A stretch of 60,218 nt of DNA from the NCBI RefSeq assembly GCF_013283795.1, contig NZ_JABSOD010000021.1, positions 1 to 60,218 on the forward strand. Reading direction: 5' to 3'. The stretch comes from Rheinheimera lutimaris. GTDB taxonomy: Bacteria > Pseudomonadota > Gammaproteobacteria > Enterobacterales > Alteromonadaceae. Within the stretch, counting starts at the first letter, position 1, and each line of letters starts with the position of its first letter. The translations under genes and the position numbers were made by a program. Positions 27,138-35,979 of this stretch are shown here, piece after piece. The notes below the pieces were generated by a model. That model did not search any database. It saw nothing but the letters and a program-made list of their open reading frames with translations, and was not told the origin of the DNA.

Positions 27138-28207
27138 CCTCTGGTAAACTCAAACGTTGCCAGCACCACAGGTTCAGCGGCATTTATCGGTTCAGTTGTG
27201 CTTGGGTCAGTTGCTCCGGCAGTAACCGGGCGTATCTGCTTATTAAAATTCAGTGCTTTGAGAAAACCGTCAGCGGCGACACTGCTGCTGACCTGATAGT
27301 ACGCCATACCGGCCTGATAGCGGCTGATCGTTACTTGCGATACGCCAACCATTTGCTGCAACAGCTTTTGCACTTGCACCAAATCTGCAAGGTTATGCAA
27401 GCCCTGCACTTTTAACAATAAATCAGCGCTGTCCGTTGCCGACATCACACTGGCGTAGCGCTGTGCTAGCTGGCCAGCCAGTCCGGCGGCAAAAGCTTGC
27501 ATCAGTGTGGCTTCGTCTGCAGCTGTCACTTCATCGCGGTAGGTCCTGCCATCACTCTGCCGCTGCCAGGTCAACCGCCACAACGGCTCTGCATCAGTAC
27601 TAATCTGATCTATCGTCGCCGCAACCACAACATCTGCGGTATAGCGTTGACTCGCCAGATTAATTTGCTGCCAAAACCCGGCCCATACGTCGGTTTCAGC
27701 AATATTCAGCAAGTCGTCCATATCATACAATGGTTGCAGCAACGGCAAAGCCGCACGGCGAAAAGCCAGTTGCAACCCCGTATTTAATACATGCCCTGCC
27801 TGACGGACAAACTGCCGCTCTGAGCCCTGTTGCTGCACTAACCAGACTAAAATATCAGGCCGCAGTGCGCCCCATACCGGGATATTATGCTGTTGCAGCA
27901 GTTGATTTACTTTAACTGCATCCAGCAATACCCGCATCCGGTTACCGTCGGCATGCCTTACGGCCTCAAACTGTTTAACATAACCGGACGCCCGCTTCAG
28001 CTCAGCTGCAATATCAGTTTGCGTAACAATATCGGCCTTGCCGCTAACCCGGGTTAATACCTGTGCCAGCGCCTGTTGTTGCCATTGCGCTGTGCTGCCT
28101 TCTGCCGCGACATCGGCCTGATACAGATCCGCTACCTGAGCAGCATTCACTGCTCCTGCCAATATCAGGCCAGATAATACACTGAAAATGCGCACTAATT
28201 TATTCAC
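27134..28207 (-). CDS. DUF2066 family exported protein
   Basis: A 357-residue protein with a signal peptide (residues 1-22, ending NAAQV) and the DUF2066 family pattern LYQADVAAEG followed by LTRVSGKADIV. It is probably periplasmic. The function is unknown, but the gene is regularly found directly before hda in gammaproteobacteria. Translationally coupled to hda. Confidence 0.88.
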   Translation of the reverse strand: MNKLVRIFSVLSGLILAGAVNAAQVADLYQADVAAEGSTAQWQQQALAQVLTRVSGKADIVTQTDIAAELKRASGYVKQFEAVRHADGNRMRVLLDAVKVNQLLQQHNIPVWGALRPDILVWLVQQQGSERQFVRQAGHVLNTGLQLAFRRAALPLLQPLYDMDDLLNIAETDVWAGFWQQINLASQRYTADVVVAATIDQISTDAEPLWRLTWQRQSDGRTYRDEVTAADEATLMQAFAAGLAGQLAQRYASVMSATDSADLLLKVQGLHNLADLVQVQKLLQQMVGVSQVTISRYQAGMAYYQVSSSVAADGFLKALNFNKQIRPVTAGATDPSTTEPINAAEPVVLATFEFTRG

Positions 28208-28288
28208 TATTTAACACCTTAAGCCAGTATCGTCCGGTGATCTGCCCGTATTATCAAATAACTCTGCGAGTCCGGTACAGCCGCACTG

Positions 28289-29380
28289 CTACAACTCTAT
28301 TCTGGCTAACCGTATGGCTTGTACAAAAGGCTCATGCAATGCCAGCATAGTTTCAGCAGCCAGATGTTCTCCGGCCTTATCGCGTAAGCTGATTGCCGTG
28401 CCTTCTTTAATTCGGCTTAGCACCAGCTGATATTCGCCGTTTGCTACCGGTAATACCGGCTTTTCATCGCCGCCCCACAACTTCGACCAAAAACCGGCTT
28501 CCGGCTTTTCATAACTCAGGTAATAAGTAAACGTAGAGCGGTTAATATCGGTGACATCTAAATTTAACTCACCAAACAGCGCTTCTAACTGTGACCAGGC
28601 GACGTCTATCGGTTGCGGTGTTAAGAGCGCCGGGTTGCCGTCTTTATCCATGCCGGGCTCCAGCGCTACATCCGGCGCTTTAGCTTTATTTGCCTTGGCA
28701 ATAATAATCTCTTCTTTGCCGATGCGGTCAATAATCTGATTCAGTAACGCCACTTCCTGGCGCCGGGTTGCCTGAGCCGATAAAGCGGCTTCCGGCGTAA
28801 AGTACTGATGCTCAAGCATAGCAACACTCATGCTGGCAGAACGACCATGCGTTCTGGCATCAATTTTAATACTAAAACGCGCCTGTTCAGTCTGTTCCGA
28901 TGATTTCCAAAACCAAAAGCCTTGCTCTTCGCTGCGGGTAACCCAGCCGGTGACATATTCCAGGCCCTGCTCATCCTGTTGCACCAGCTCAACATCTTGT
29001 TCAGCAAATTGTGTTTTCAACATCTGCTGTAAAAATGGCACTAAATCGCCGGTATAGTCATTGCGATCAAACCAAACGCGGGATAATTTATCGCCTTCTT
29101 CCATCCGGCTGCTGGCGGCGGTAGCCAATACCATGGCCGGAGCCCGCGTATCAACGCCCGCGGCAGTTGCAGACGTCGCCGGAATATCAAACTGGCCGGG
29201 GGTTGCCGGCGCTTGTAAGCCGGCCGGCACTTTAATCGTCTGTCTGGTTGGCTCAGGCACGCTGGTTTGCTCAACCTGCGAGGTTGAACAGCCGGCCAGC
29301 AAAATACCTAACGCTACACTACTCTTTACCCAATGTTGCACTTTACTACTCCTGAATTTGCTACTGTGCTGTGTTATCAC
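28289..29380 (-). CDS. bamC: Outer-membrane assembly lipoprotein BamC
   Basis: A 363-residue lipoprotein of the BAM complex that inserts outer-membrane beta-barrels. The signal peptide ends in the lipobox LLAGC (Cys31). Two BamC helix-grip domains follow. It starts at GTG 29380, overlapping the dapA stop as GTGA. The dapA-bamC pair is conserved in E. coli. The alignment to E. coli BamC is moderate, as usual outside enterobacteria. Confidence 0.88.
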   Translation of the reverse strand: MITQHSSKFRSSKVQHWVKSSVALGILLAGCSTSQVEQTSVPEPTRQTIKVPAGLQAPATPGQFDIPATSATAAGVDTRAPAMVLATAASSRMEEGDKLSRVWFDRNDYTGDLVPFLQQMLKTQFAEQDVELVQQDEQGLEYVTGWVTRSEEQGFWFWKSSEQTEQARFSIKIDARTHGRSASMSVAMLEHQYFTPEAALSAQATRRQEVALLNQIIDRIGKEEIIIAKANKAKAPDVALEPGMDKDGNPALLTPQPIDVAWSQLEALFGELNLDVTDINRSTFTYYLSYEKPEAGFWSKLWGGDEKPVLPVANGEYQLVLSRIKEGTAISLRDKAGEHLAAETMLALHEPFVQAIRLARIEL

Positions 29381-30258
29381 AGCGTAATACCAGCCTGCGT
29401 CAATGCCTGTTCGATTACCGCGCCGTGAATTGGTTCAAGCGGTGTCAGAGGTAAACGCATCAGATCTGAACTGATTAACCCCATTCTGTACAGCGCCCAT
29501 TTCGCCGGAATGGGGTTAGCTTCGATAAATAAATCATGGTGCAACGCTTGTAAGCTGCGATCAATTTGTTGCGTCAACGCTTTATCACCGGCCAATGCCG
29601 CCTGACACAGTTGCGCCATTTGTCGCGGTGCTATGTTAGTGGTAACAGAAATAACACCATGGCCACCTTGTAACATAAATTCAGCCGCTGAGGCATCATC
29701 ACCGCTTAATAACATAAAGTCTGCCGGACAATGCTGCTGCAAGTCAGCCAGGCGCTGCATAGAGCCGGTCGCTTCTTTAATACCGACGATATTGCCCGTT
29801 TTAGCGAGCTCAGCTACCGTTTCCGGTAATAAGTCGACGCCGGTGCGGCCGGGCACATTATATAAAAGCACCGGTTTGTCAGTAGCCGCAGCTACCGCGT
29901 TAAAGTGCAGCACCATACCTTTTTGCATCGGTTTGTTATAAAACGGCGTAACCGTTAAGAAGCCGTCTATTGGTAATCGGGACAAAGCCCGGGTGCGTTC
30001 TACCGCTTCCGCCGTTGAGTTTGCGCCGTTACCGGCCACAACAGCAATACGTCCTGCCACCTGGGTGCAAACAGCAGCAATAACATCCAATTGTTCAGCA
30101 AAACTAATGGTTGCCGCTTCACCGGTCGTGCCCATAATAACCAGGCCCTGAGTACCGTTTTGCAGATGAAAATCTACCAGCCGTTTCAGACTGAGATAAT
30201 CAATTTCACCCTGCCCAACCATCGGTGTTATCAGTGCAACCCAACTTCCTCTGAACAT
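29377..30258 (-). CDS. dapA: 4-hydroxy-tetrahydrodipicolinate synthase
   Basis: Condenses pyruvate with aspartate semialdehyde, the committed step of lysine/diaminopimelate synthesis. The Schiff-base Lys161 (GIKEATG), Tyr133 region (LLYNVPGRTG) and Arg138 are in place; GTTGEA is the pyruvate site. ATG 30258 gives 293 residues, aligned with E. coli DapA (292); an open frame extends 8 codons further. It is divergent from gcvR. With dapE and lysC in the same window three lysine-pathway genes are present but not linked. Confidence 0.96.
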   Translation of the reverse strand: MFRGSWVALITPMVGQGEIDYLSLKRLVDFHLQNGTQGLVIMGTTGEAATISFAEQLDVIAAVCTQVAGRIAVVAGNGANSTAEAVERTRALSRLPIDGFLTVTPFYNKPMQKGMVLHFNAVAAATDKPVLLYNVPGRTGVDLLPETVAELAKTGNIVGIKEATGSMQRLADLQQHCPADFMLLSGDDASAAEFMLQGGHGVISVTTNIAPRQMAQLCQAALAGDKALTQQIDRSLQALHHDLFIEANPIPAKWALYRMGLISSDLMRLPLTPLEPIHGAVIEQALTQAGITL

Positions 30259-30442
30259 CTTTATTACTGCCCCGTTTACCATTAAGGCCGCCTATGTTAA
30301 AGAGACACCGGCGTAAACACAAGAATCCGTTTGGCCTTAACGCAACACAGCACAAACGGATGAAATCCTTTAGCCTTATGCTACACTGGCGCGCATCATT
30401 TTTGCTCAGTGTATTTTTTGTTGTCACCGGGGTTTTTATACT

Positions 30443-30967
30443 ATGCCACAACAACTTGTCGTAACCGCCATCGGCACTGACCGTACCGGCATTGTCAGTA
30501 AGCTTGCCCGATTAGTCACAGATTGTAATTGCAATATTACCGACAGCCGCATGGCCATTTTTGGTGGTGAATTTACTTTTATTATGCTACTGAGCGGCGA
30601 TCCTGCCGCCATCAGTCGTATCGAGCATCTGTTGCCGGTTTTAGGTGTAGAACTTGATCTAACCACCATGACTAAACGTACCGGTTCGCACCAACATAAA
30701 GAGGTAGCAGCACATTACGTGTTGGAGTACACCGGACCGGACCGCGTTGGCACCTTAGGTGCTATTACCGGCTTACTGGCCAGCCGTCAGGTGTATATCG
30801 GCTCATTACAATCGCAGAGTAAAACCGCGGCAGATGGTCAAAGTATTATGCACACCATGATGACGTTGGAATTGCCACAAAGCGAGCCCGCAGCACAAAT
30901 AGAGGCCGACATTGGCGCTTTGATGCAGCAAATGAATTTAACCGGCAGTTTTCATGCCCAAACCTGA
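30443..30967 (+). CDS. gcvR: Glycine cleavage system transcriptional repressor GcvR
   Basis: A 174-residue protein with two ACT domains (about 3-70 and 88-165), TAIGTDRTGIVSKLARLV and YTGPDRVGTLGAITGLL being the ligand-binding starts. In E. coli GcvR antagonises GcvA in the absence of glycine. The neighbours dapA (divergent) and bcp (downstream) match the E. coli order. It is cytosolic. Confidence 0.92.
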   Translation: MPQQLVVTAIGTDRTGIVSKLARLVTDCNCNITDSRMAIFGGEFTFIMLLSGDPAAISRIEHLLPVLGVELDLTTMTKRTGSHQHKEVAAHYVLEYTGPDRVGTLGAITGLLASRQVYIGSLQSQSKTAADGQSIMHTMMTLELPQSEPAAQIEADIGALMQQMNLTGSFHAQT

Positions 30968-30980
30968 TAGGGAGCACACC

Positions 30981-31445
30981 ATGCAATATTTAGCCGCCGG
31001 CAGTACGGCACCCGACTTCACCCTTACAGATCAACATAATAATTCAATACAGCTGAGTAATTTGTTAAAGCAAAGCCGCGTACTGGTGTATTTCTACCCT
31101 AAAGCGATGACACCCGGCTGCACCGTGCAAGCTTGTGCACTGCGCGACAGCAAAGCAAAGCTGGCAGCCAAAGGCGTAACGGTAGTCGGTATCAGCACCG
31201 ACGCCCCGGCCAGACTGGCTAAATTTGCCCAGCGTGACGAGCTGAATTTCACCCTGTTATCAGATGAAGATCACAGCATCGCAGATGCTTTTGGCGTCTG
31301 GGGCGAAAAAAAGTTTATGGGCAAAGTATATGATGGCTTGCACCGTATCAGCTTCCTGATTGCGCAGGACGGCAAAGTAGAACACGTGTTTGACAGCTTT
31401 AAAACCAAAGATCATCACCAGGTGGTGTTGGATTATTTAGGTTAA
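30981..31445 (+). CDS. bcp: Thioredoxin-dependent thiol peroxidase
   Basis: A 154-residue peroxiredoxin that reduces hydroperoxides using thioredoxin. The peroxidatic Cys47 and the resolving Cys52 sit in PKAMTPGCTVQACALRD, as in E. coli Bcp. ATG 30981 was chosen since GGAG precedes it by 8 bp and the family starts there; an open frame extends 9 codons into the gcvR end. It is in an operon with gcvR, 13 bp apart. Confidence 0.95.
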   Translation: MQYLAAGSTAPDFTLTDQHNNSIQLSNLLKQSRVLVYFYPKAMTPGCTVQACALRDSKAKLAAKGVTVVGISTDAPARLAKFAQRDELNFTLLSDEDHSIADAFGVWGEKKFMGKVYDGLHRISFLIAQDGKVEHVFDSFKTKDHHQVVLDYLG

Positions 31446-31503
31446 GTCACCACGCTTAATAATGTAGTTTGATTGCTTATTTTTTCACTGCCGGGAGAGC
31501 ACC

Positions 31504-32610
31504 ATGCAAAAACAATTAATGGCGGTATTTATCGCCCTGACAGTCAGCCAAAGTGTGCAGGCTGCAGAGCTTGTTACCGAAAAAGCTACCTTAACAATAG
31601 ATACCGTAGCCTCGGGTTTAAAACATCCGTGGGGCATGACCTTTCTGCCCGATGGCAGTATGCTGGTAACAGAGCGCAACGGTGGCCTGCTGCGGGTTGA
31701 TACCAACGGCAATAAAAGTGCACCACTGAGTGGCTTGCCCGAAATTGATGCACGGGGTCAGGGTGGTTTGCTTGACGTAACTCTGGCGCCGGACTTTGCT
31801 ACCAGCAATAAACTGTATTTCAGCTTCAGTGAACCGGGCTCTGACGGCAACAGCACAGCCGTTGCCAGTGCCATACTTGGTACAGACAAACTCAGCGATG
31901 TCACGGTTATTTTCAGTCAACAACCGAAGTATGACAGCCGCCACCATTTTGGCAGCCGGTTGGTATTTGATAACAGCGGCAAGCTATTTATCACGACCGG
32001 TGACCGTGGTAGCCAGCGCCACCAGGCACAAAAGCCGGACAACCATATCGGCAAGGTGATACGCATTAATACCGATGGTACCGCAGCACAAGATAACCCT
32101 TATGTGAACGACGCCGCCGCCAAAGCCGAAGTTTGGTCCTACGGCCATCGTAATATTCAGGGAGCAGCATTGCACCCGCAAACAGGCATGCTATGGACGC
32201 ACGAACACGGCCCCCAGGGCGGCGACGAAATTAATATCGCTGAAGCAGGTAAAAACTATGGTTGGCCGGTTATCACCTATGGTGAAGAATACGGCGGCGG
32301 TGTAATTGGTCAAACCAAACAAGATGGCCTTGAGCAACCACTACATTATTGGGTGCCGTCAATCGCGCCAAGTGGTATGGCATTTTACAACGCGGAGCTG
32401 TTTAGTGGCTGGAACAATAACCTGTTAGTCGGTTCACTCAAATTTGGCCAATTGGTGCGTTTAGAATTAAGCGGAAACAAGGTTAGTCATGAAGAACGTA
32501 TAATGATTGGCCAACGTATCCGCGATGTAAGGCAAGGCCCGGATGGCGCGGTGTACCTGCTTACTGACAGCTCTGATGGCGAGATCCTGCGCTTAACTCC
32601 GGCGAAATAA
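31504..32610 (+). CDS. PQQ-dependent soluble aldose sugar dehydrogenase (YliI type)
   Basis: A 368-residue periplasmic beta-propeller enzyme of the GDH-B/YliI family. It has a signal peptide (residues 1-20, ending VQAAE) and the motifs LKHPWGMTFLPDG, RHHFGSRLVFD, HRNIQGAALHP and HEHGPQGGDEIN that shape the PQQ and calcium sites. It oxidises aldoses and passes electrons to the respiratory chain. No pqq biosynthesis gene is in the window. The next gene, 8 bp downstream, encodes a PqqU-like receptor, suggesting that the cofactor is imported. Confidence 0.93.
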   Translation: MQKQLMAVFIALTVSQSVQAAELVTEKATLTIDTVASGLKHPWGMTFLPDGSMLVTERNGGLLRVDTNGNKSAPLSGLPEIDARGQGGLLDVTLAPDFATSNKLYFSFSEPGSDGNSTAVASAILGTDKLSDVTVIFSQQPKYDSRHHFGSRLVFDNSGKLFITTGDRGSQRHQAQKPDNHIGKVIRINTDGTAAQDNPYVNDAAAKAEVWSYGHRNIQGAALHPQTGMLWTHEHGPQGGDEINIAEAGKNYGWPVITYGEEYGGGVIGQTKQDGLEQPLHYWVPSIAPSGMAFYNAELFSGWNNNLLVGSLKFGQLVRLELSGNKVSHEERIMIGQRIRDVRQGPDGAVYLLTDSSDGEILRLTPAK

Positions 32611-32618
32611 CCACCTTG

Positions 32619-34658
32619 ATGACCGTTAAATCTTATGCCGGCAAGCTTAGCTTGCTGGCCCTGGCGCTGCCGTGTTTATTCAGCCGCAGTGCACAGGCCG
32701 ACACCGAAATAATTATCGTAAGTGCCACCGAACAACGCGAAAGCTGGCTTGCCAGCCCCGCATCGGTTGAACTGAGTACTGCGCCAGAACAGGGGATCCT
32801 GATCGACAGCGCGCAATTGCTCAACAGTATCAGTGGTGTGCAAGCCGACAGCCGTGCCAACTTCGCCCAGGATACACGCATAAGCATTCGTGGTTTTGGT
32901 AGTCGCAGCGCTTTTGGCATCCGCGGTTTATATTTACAACAGGATGGCATTCCGTTGTCTACCCCGGATGGCCAGGGCCAGCTGTCCAGTGTATTACTCG
33001 ACAACATAGCCCGGGTAGAAGTGTTAAAAGGGCCACTGGCGGCGCTTTACGGCAACGCGTCCGGTGGCGTTATTTCACTTTACAGCCATGAGCCGGCACA
33101 AAATGCGTTGGCTGTCAGCGTGGCAGGTAGTGAACAACACCGGCAGTATCAATTGCATGCTGATTGGGTCAATGGTGACAGCAGTCTGAGTACCACCCTG
33201 AAACAATTTACCACTGATGGTTACCGGCCGCACTCTGCAGCTAAAAAGCAACAAGCTCAACTGCTGTACCGCACCGCACTGGCAGAAACAGTGAAGCTGA
33301 CGGCCAGGCTGGACTATGCCAGAGATCCGCAACTGCAAGACCCGCTGGGGTTATCTGTCGCCGACTGGCGTCAAAGTCCACAGCAAACCGACGCGGCGGC
33401 AACGTTATTCGATACAGAAAAACACAGTCGTCAGCGCCAGCTCAGTGTCAGCCTCACTGATTACCACGATGCCGAACTATGGCAACTAAGCAGTTGGCGG
33501 GGCGATCGCAATATCGGCCAACGGCTGGCTTTTACCGGCAGTGCCTTATCCTCTGCCGGTGGTGAAGTAGCCTTACAGCGCAGTTTCAGTGGCATCAGCG
33601 GCAGCTACCGGCTGGCACAAGGTGCACATTATCAGCTACGCGTCGGCGGTAGCATGGTACAAAGTGATGATGACAGACAAGGTTTTGTAAATGACTTTGG
33701 CCAGCGTGGTGAGCTGCGCCGCGATCAAACTGACCGTGCAGATAACACCGATATGTTCGCCCGCTTTAACTGGCAACCGGCAACACGCTGGCAATTGCAG
33801 GGGGGCTGGCGTTACAGCGAGCTGCAACTGGCTGTTGCCGACCGCTACATTAATGCCGGTAACCCGGACGACAGCGGCAGCAAGCGCTTTTACAACCAGG
33901 CTCTGGCACTGGGGCTCAGTTACCGGATCAATGATGACGTTAGCGGTTTTATCAGTGCCGGCCGCGGGTTTGAAAGCCCGACGTTAGCAGAAATTGCTTA
34001 TCGTAGTGATGGCAGCGGGGTAAATCTGGCGCTGGATGCCAGTACCAACCGGCAATGGGAAGGCGGTATTAAGTGGCAACAAAGCAGCGCCAGTGGTAAT
34101 CCTTTTACCGGTAGTGTCAGCCTGTTTACTATCAGCACCGATAATGAACTGTTGGTAGACGCCTCAACCGGCGGTCGCACCAGCTATCGCAATGCCGCCA
34201 AAACCGAACGTTTTGGCACAGAGCTACAACTAAACTGGCAGCAAAATGCTTATCTGCGGCATCAACTTAACGCTCACTATTTAACGGCTGAGTTTGCTGA
34301 TGCGATACTTGATGACAAGCATTTACCCGGCGTAGCCAACCGCCAATTACATTGGCAACTGCAGTACCGGCCGTGGCAAACTGACACCGTGTTGGCGTTA
34401 CACAGCCAATACCGCAGTAAAGTATATCTGGATGATGCCAACAGTGACTCTGCACCGGCGGCAGTAAGCTTTTCTGTCAGTGCCCGCCACAGCGAACAAT
34501 GGCAGCAACTGGCACTGGACTACTGGCTGGCACTGGATAATCTTACTGACAAAACCTATGTTGGCTCGGTAATTGTTAATCAGAGCAATGGCCGTGCCAT
34601 TGAACCGGCACCCGGGCGTCAATTCAGTGCCGGTATCAGCGCAGGTTTTTCCTGGTAG
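32619..34658 (+). CDS. pqqU: TonB-dependent receptor, PqqU/YncD-like
   Basis: A 679-residue outer-membrane receptor: signal peptide (about 1-29), TonB-box-like EIIIVSA, plug domain (about 45-150, with ISIRGFGSRSAFGIRGL and LYGNASGGVI) and a 22-strand barrel ending in the aromatic W. Along the whole length it resembles E. coli YncD/PqqU, with near-identical stretches in FISAGRGFESPT and in the last 40 residues (YVGSVIVNQSNGR). PqqU was shown in E. coli to import PQQ. ATG 32619 follows a TTG; the reading is unambiguous after that. PQQ as ligand is inferred from similarity and neighbour. Confidence 0.88.
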   Translation: MTVKSYAGKLSLLALALPCLFSRSAQADTEIIIVSATEQRESWLASPASVELSTAPEQGILIDSAQLLNSISGVQADSRANFAQDTRISIRGFGSRSAFGIRGLYLQQDGIPLSTPDGQGQLSSVLLDNIARVEVLKGPLAALYGNASGGVISLYSHEPAQNALAVSVAGSEQHRQYQLHADWVNGDSSLSTTLKQFTTDGYRPHSAAKKQQAQLLYRTALAETVKLTARLDYARDPQLQDPLGLSVADWRQSPQQTDAAATLFDTEKHSRQRQLSVSLTDYHDAELWQLSSWRGDRNIGQRLAFTGSALSSAGGEVALQRSFSGISGSYRLAQGAHYQLRVGGSMVQSDDDRQGFVNDFGQRGELRRDQTDRADNTDMFARFNWQPATRWQLQGGWRYSELQLAVADRYINAGNPDDSGSKRFYNQALALGLSYRINDDVSGFISAGRGFESPTLAEIAYRSDGSGVNLALDASTNRQWEGGIKWQQSSASGNPFTGSVSLFTISTDNELLVDASTGGRTSYRNAAKTERFGTELQLNWQQNAYLRHQLNAHYLTAEFADAILDDKHLPGVANRQLHWQLQYRPWQTDTVLALHSQYRSKVYLDDANSDSAPAAVSFSVSARHSEQWQQLALDYWLALDNLTDKTYVGSVIVNQSNGRAIEPAPGRQFSAGISAGFSW

Positions 34659-34661
34659 TTA

Positions 34662-34694
34662 ACACAGCAGTACGCTAAGGCGTTACTGCTGTGT
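34662..34694. terminator. Bidirectional terminator between pqqU and perM
   Basis: An 11-bp stem (34662-34672 with 34684-34694) capped by CGCTAAGGCG, which itself pairs. The hairpin contains the perM stop codon. The T-runs outside are short, so efficiency is uncertain, but the convergent position fits. Confidence 0.6.
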
Positions 34695-35765
34695 CTTCGT
34701 TTCCTCTGCGTGCGGATGCACCCTGCCCGACCAGGCATTTACAGTGGCTTTTACTAGCGAAGCCAGCGGTATCGCGAAGAAAATCCCCCAAAAACCAAAC
34801 AAACCGCCAAAAAACAACACAGCAATAATAATAAATACCGGATTCAAATCTACGGCCTCTGAAAACAGCAACGGTACCAATAAATTTCCATCAAGTGCCT
34901 GAATAATGCCATACGCCAGCATTAAATAACCAAACTCAGCCGTCGGCCCCCATTGAAAAAAAGCTACCAGCGCTACCGGTAAAGTGACAACAGCCGCTCC
35001 AACATAAGGTATTAACACCGACAGCCCGACCAGCACCCCCAACAGCAAGGGATAATTCAGACCAAACACAGCAAACACGGCATAACTGCAGGCACCAACA
35101 ATTAAAATTTCCAGAATTTTACCGCGGATATAATTCATAATTTGCGCGTTCATCTCATGCCACACCTGCGAGATCAGTTTGCGCTCTGTCGGCAATAACT
35201 GCACAAAGCTGGTGGTCAGTTGCGTTTTATCCTTCAGCATAAAAAATACCATTAACGGCACCAGTACCAAATAAATCAGTAACGCAACCAAATCAACGAT
35301 CGATGCCAGTGACAACTGCAGCATATTGGTACCGAACTTCATTAAGCGCTCATCTACCGAGTGCATTAATATATTAATCTGCTCCACACTGACCACCCCG
35401 GGAAACGATACCGGTAACTCCAGTAAATAGGCTTTACCCTGCTCAATCATTTGCGGTAAATCGCGCAGCAAATTACGTCCCTGATACCATACTATCGGGA
35501 TCAACCACATCAGCGTTAACGTCGCCACACCAATAAACGCCGCTACCACCAGCACAGTGCTGACGCCCCTTGACAGGCCAAGCTTGCCAAGGCGCACTAC
35601 CGGCCACTCCAACAGATAAGCAAACGCTATAGCCACCAGCACCGGTGCCATAATGCCACTTAACCAGTAAATCGCCATAAAACCGATAAGCAACAATAAA
35701 AACAGAGTTACCACCTGAGGATCAGAAAATTTATTGGCATACCATTTTTTTAACCAATCCAGCAT
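34683..35765 (-). CDS. perM: AI-2E family transporter PerM
   Basis: A 360-residue inner-membrane protein with about eight hydrophobic segments. The start MLDWLKKWYANKFSDP and the YLLEWPVVRL segment match E. coli PerM closely; GGLFGFWGIFFAIPLASLVKA is the family's C-terminal signature. PerM's substrate is unknown; other members of the family transport autoinducer-2 or Na+/H+. The true start is most likely ATG 35765, eight codons inside the open frame. Next to bepA (divergent), as in E. coli (perM-yfgC). Confidence 0.92.
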   Translation of the reverse strand: MLDWLKKWYANKFSDPQVVTLFLLLLIGFMAIYWLSGIMAPVLVAIAFAYLLEWPVVRLGKLGLSRGVSTVLVVAAFIGVATLTLMWLIPIVWYQGRNLLRDLPQMIEQGKAYLLELPVSFPGVVSVEQINILMHSVDERLMKFGTNMLQLSLASIVDLVALLIYLVLVPLMVFFMLKDKTQLTTSFVQLLPTERKLISQVWHEMNAQIMNYIRGKILEILIVGACSYAVFAVFGLNYPLLLGVLVGLSVLIPYVGAAVVTLPVALVAFFQWGPTAEFGYLMLAYGIIQALDGNLLVPLLFSEAVDLNPVFIIIAVLFFGGLFGFWGIFFAIPLASLVKATVNAWSGRVHPHAEETKTQQ

Positions 35766-35979
35766 AGGTCCGTGCTCCGGTTTATACAAAAGGACTAACT
35801 GACGAAAACAACAGCAAGTATACCTAAGATAACGGTTAATTTGGCAGTTAACTCTCTGTCATAACAAAATATATGCTAAATTAGCTGCGCTGTACTGACG
35901 GAACTAATTCGCGTAAAACCAGACAAAGTCTGCATTAGCGGTCAGACCAATCATTAAAACAGGGTCAGGTGTTTTTGAC

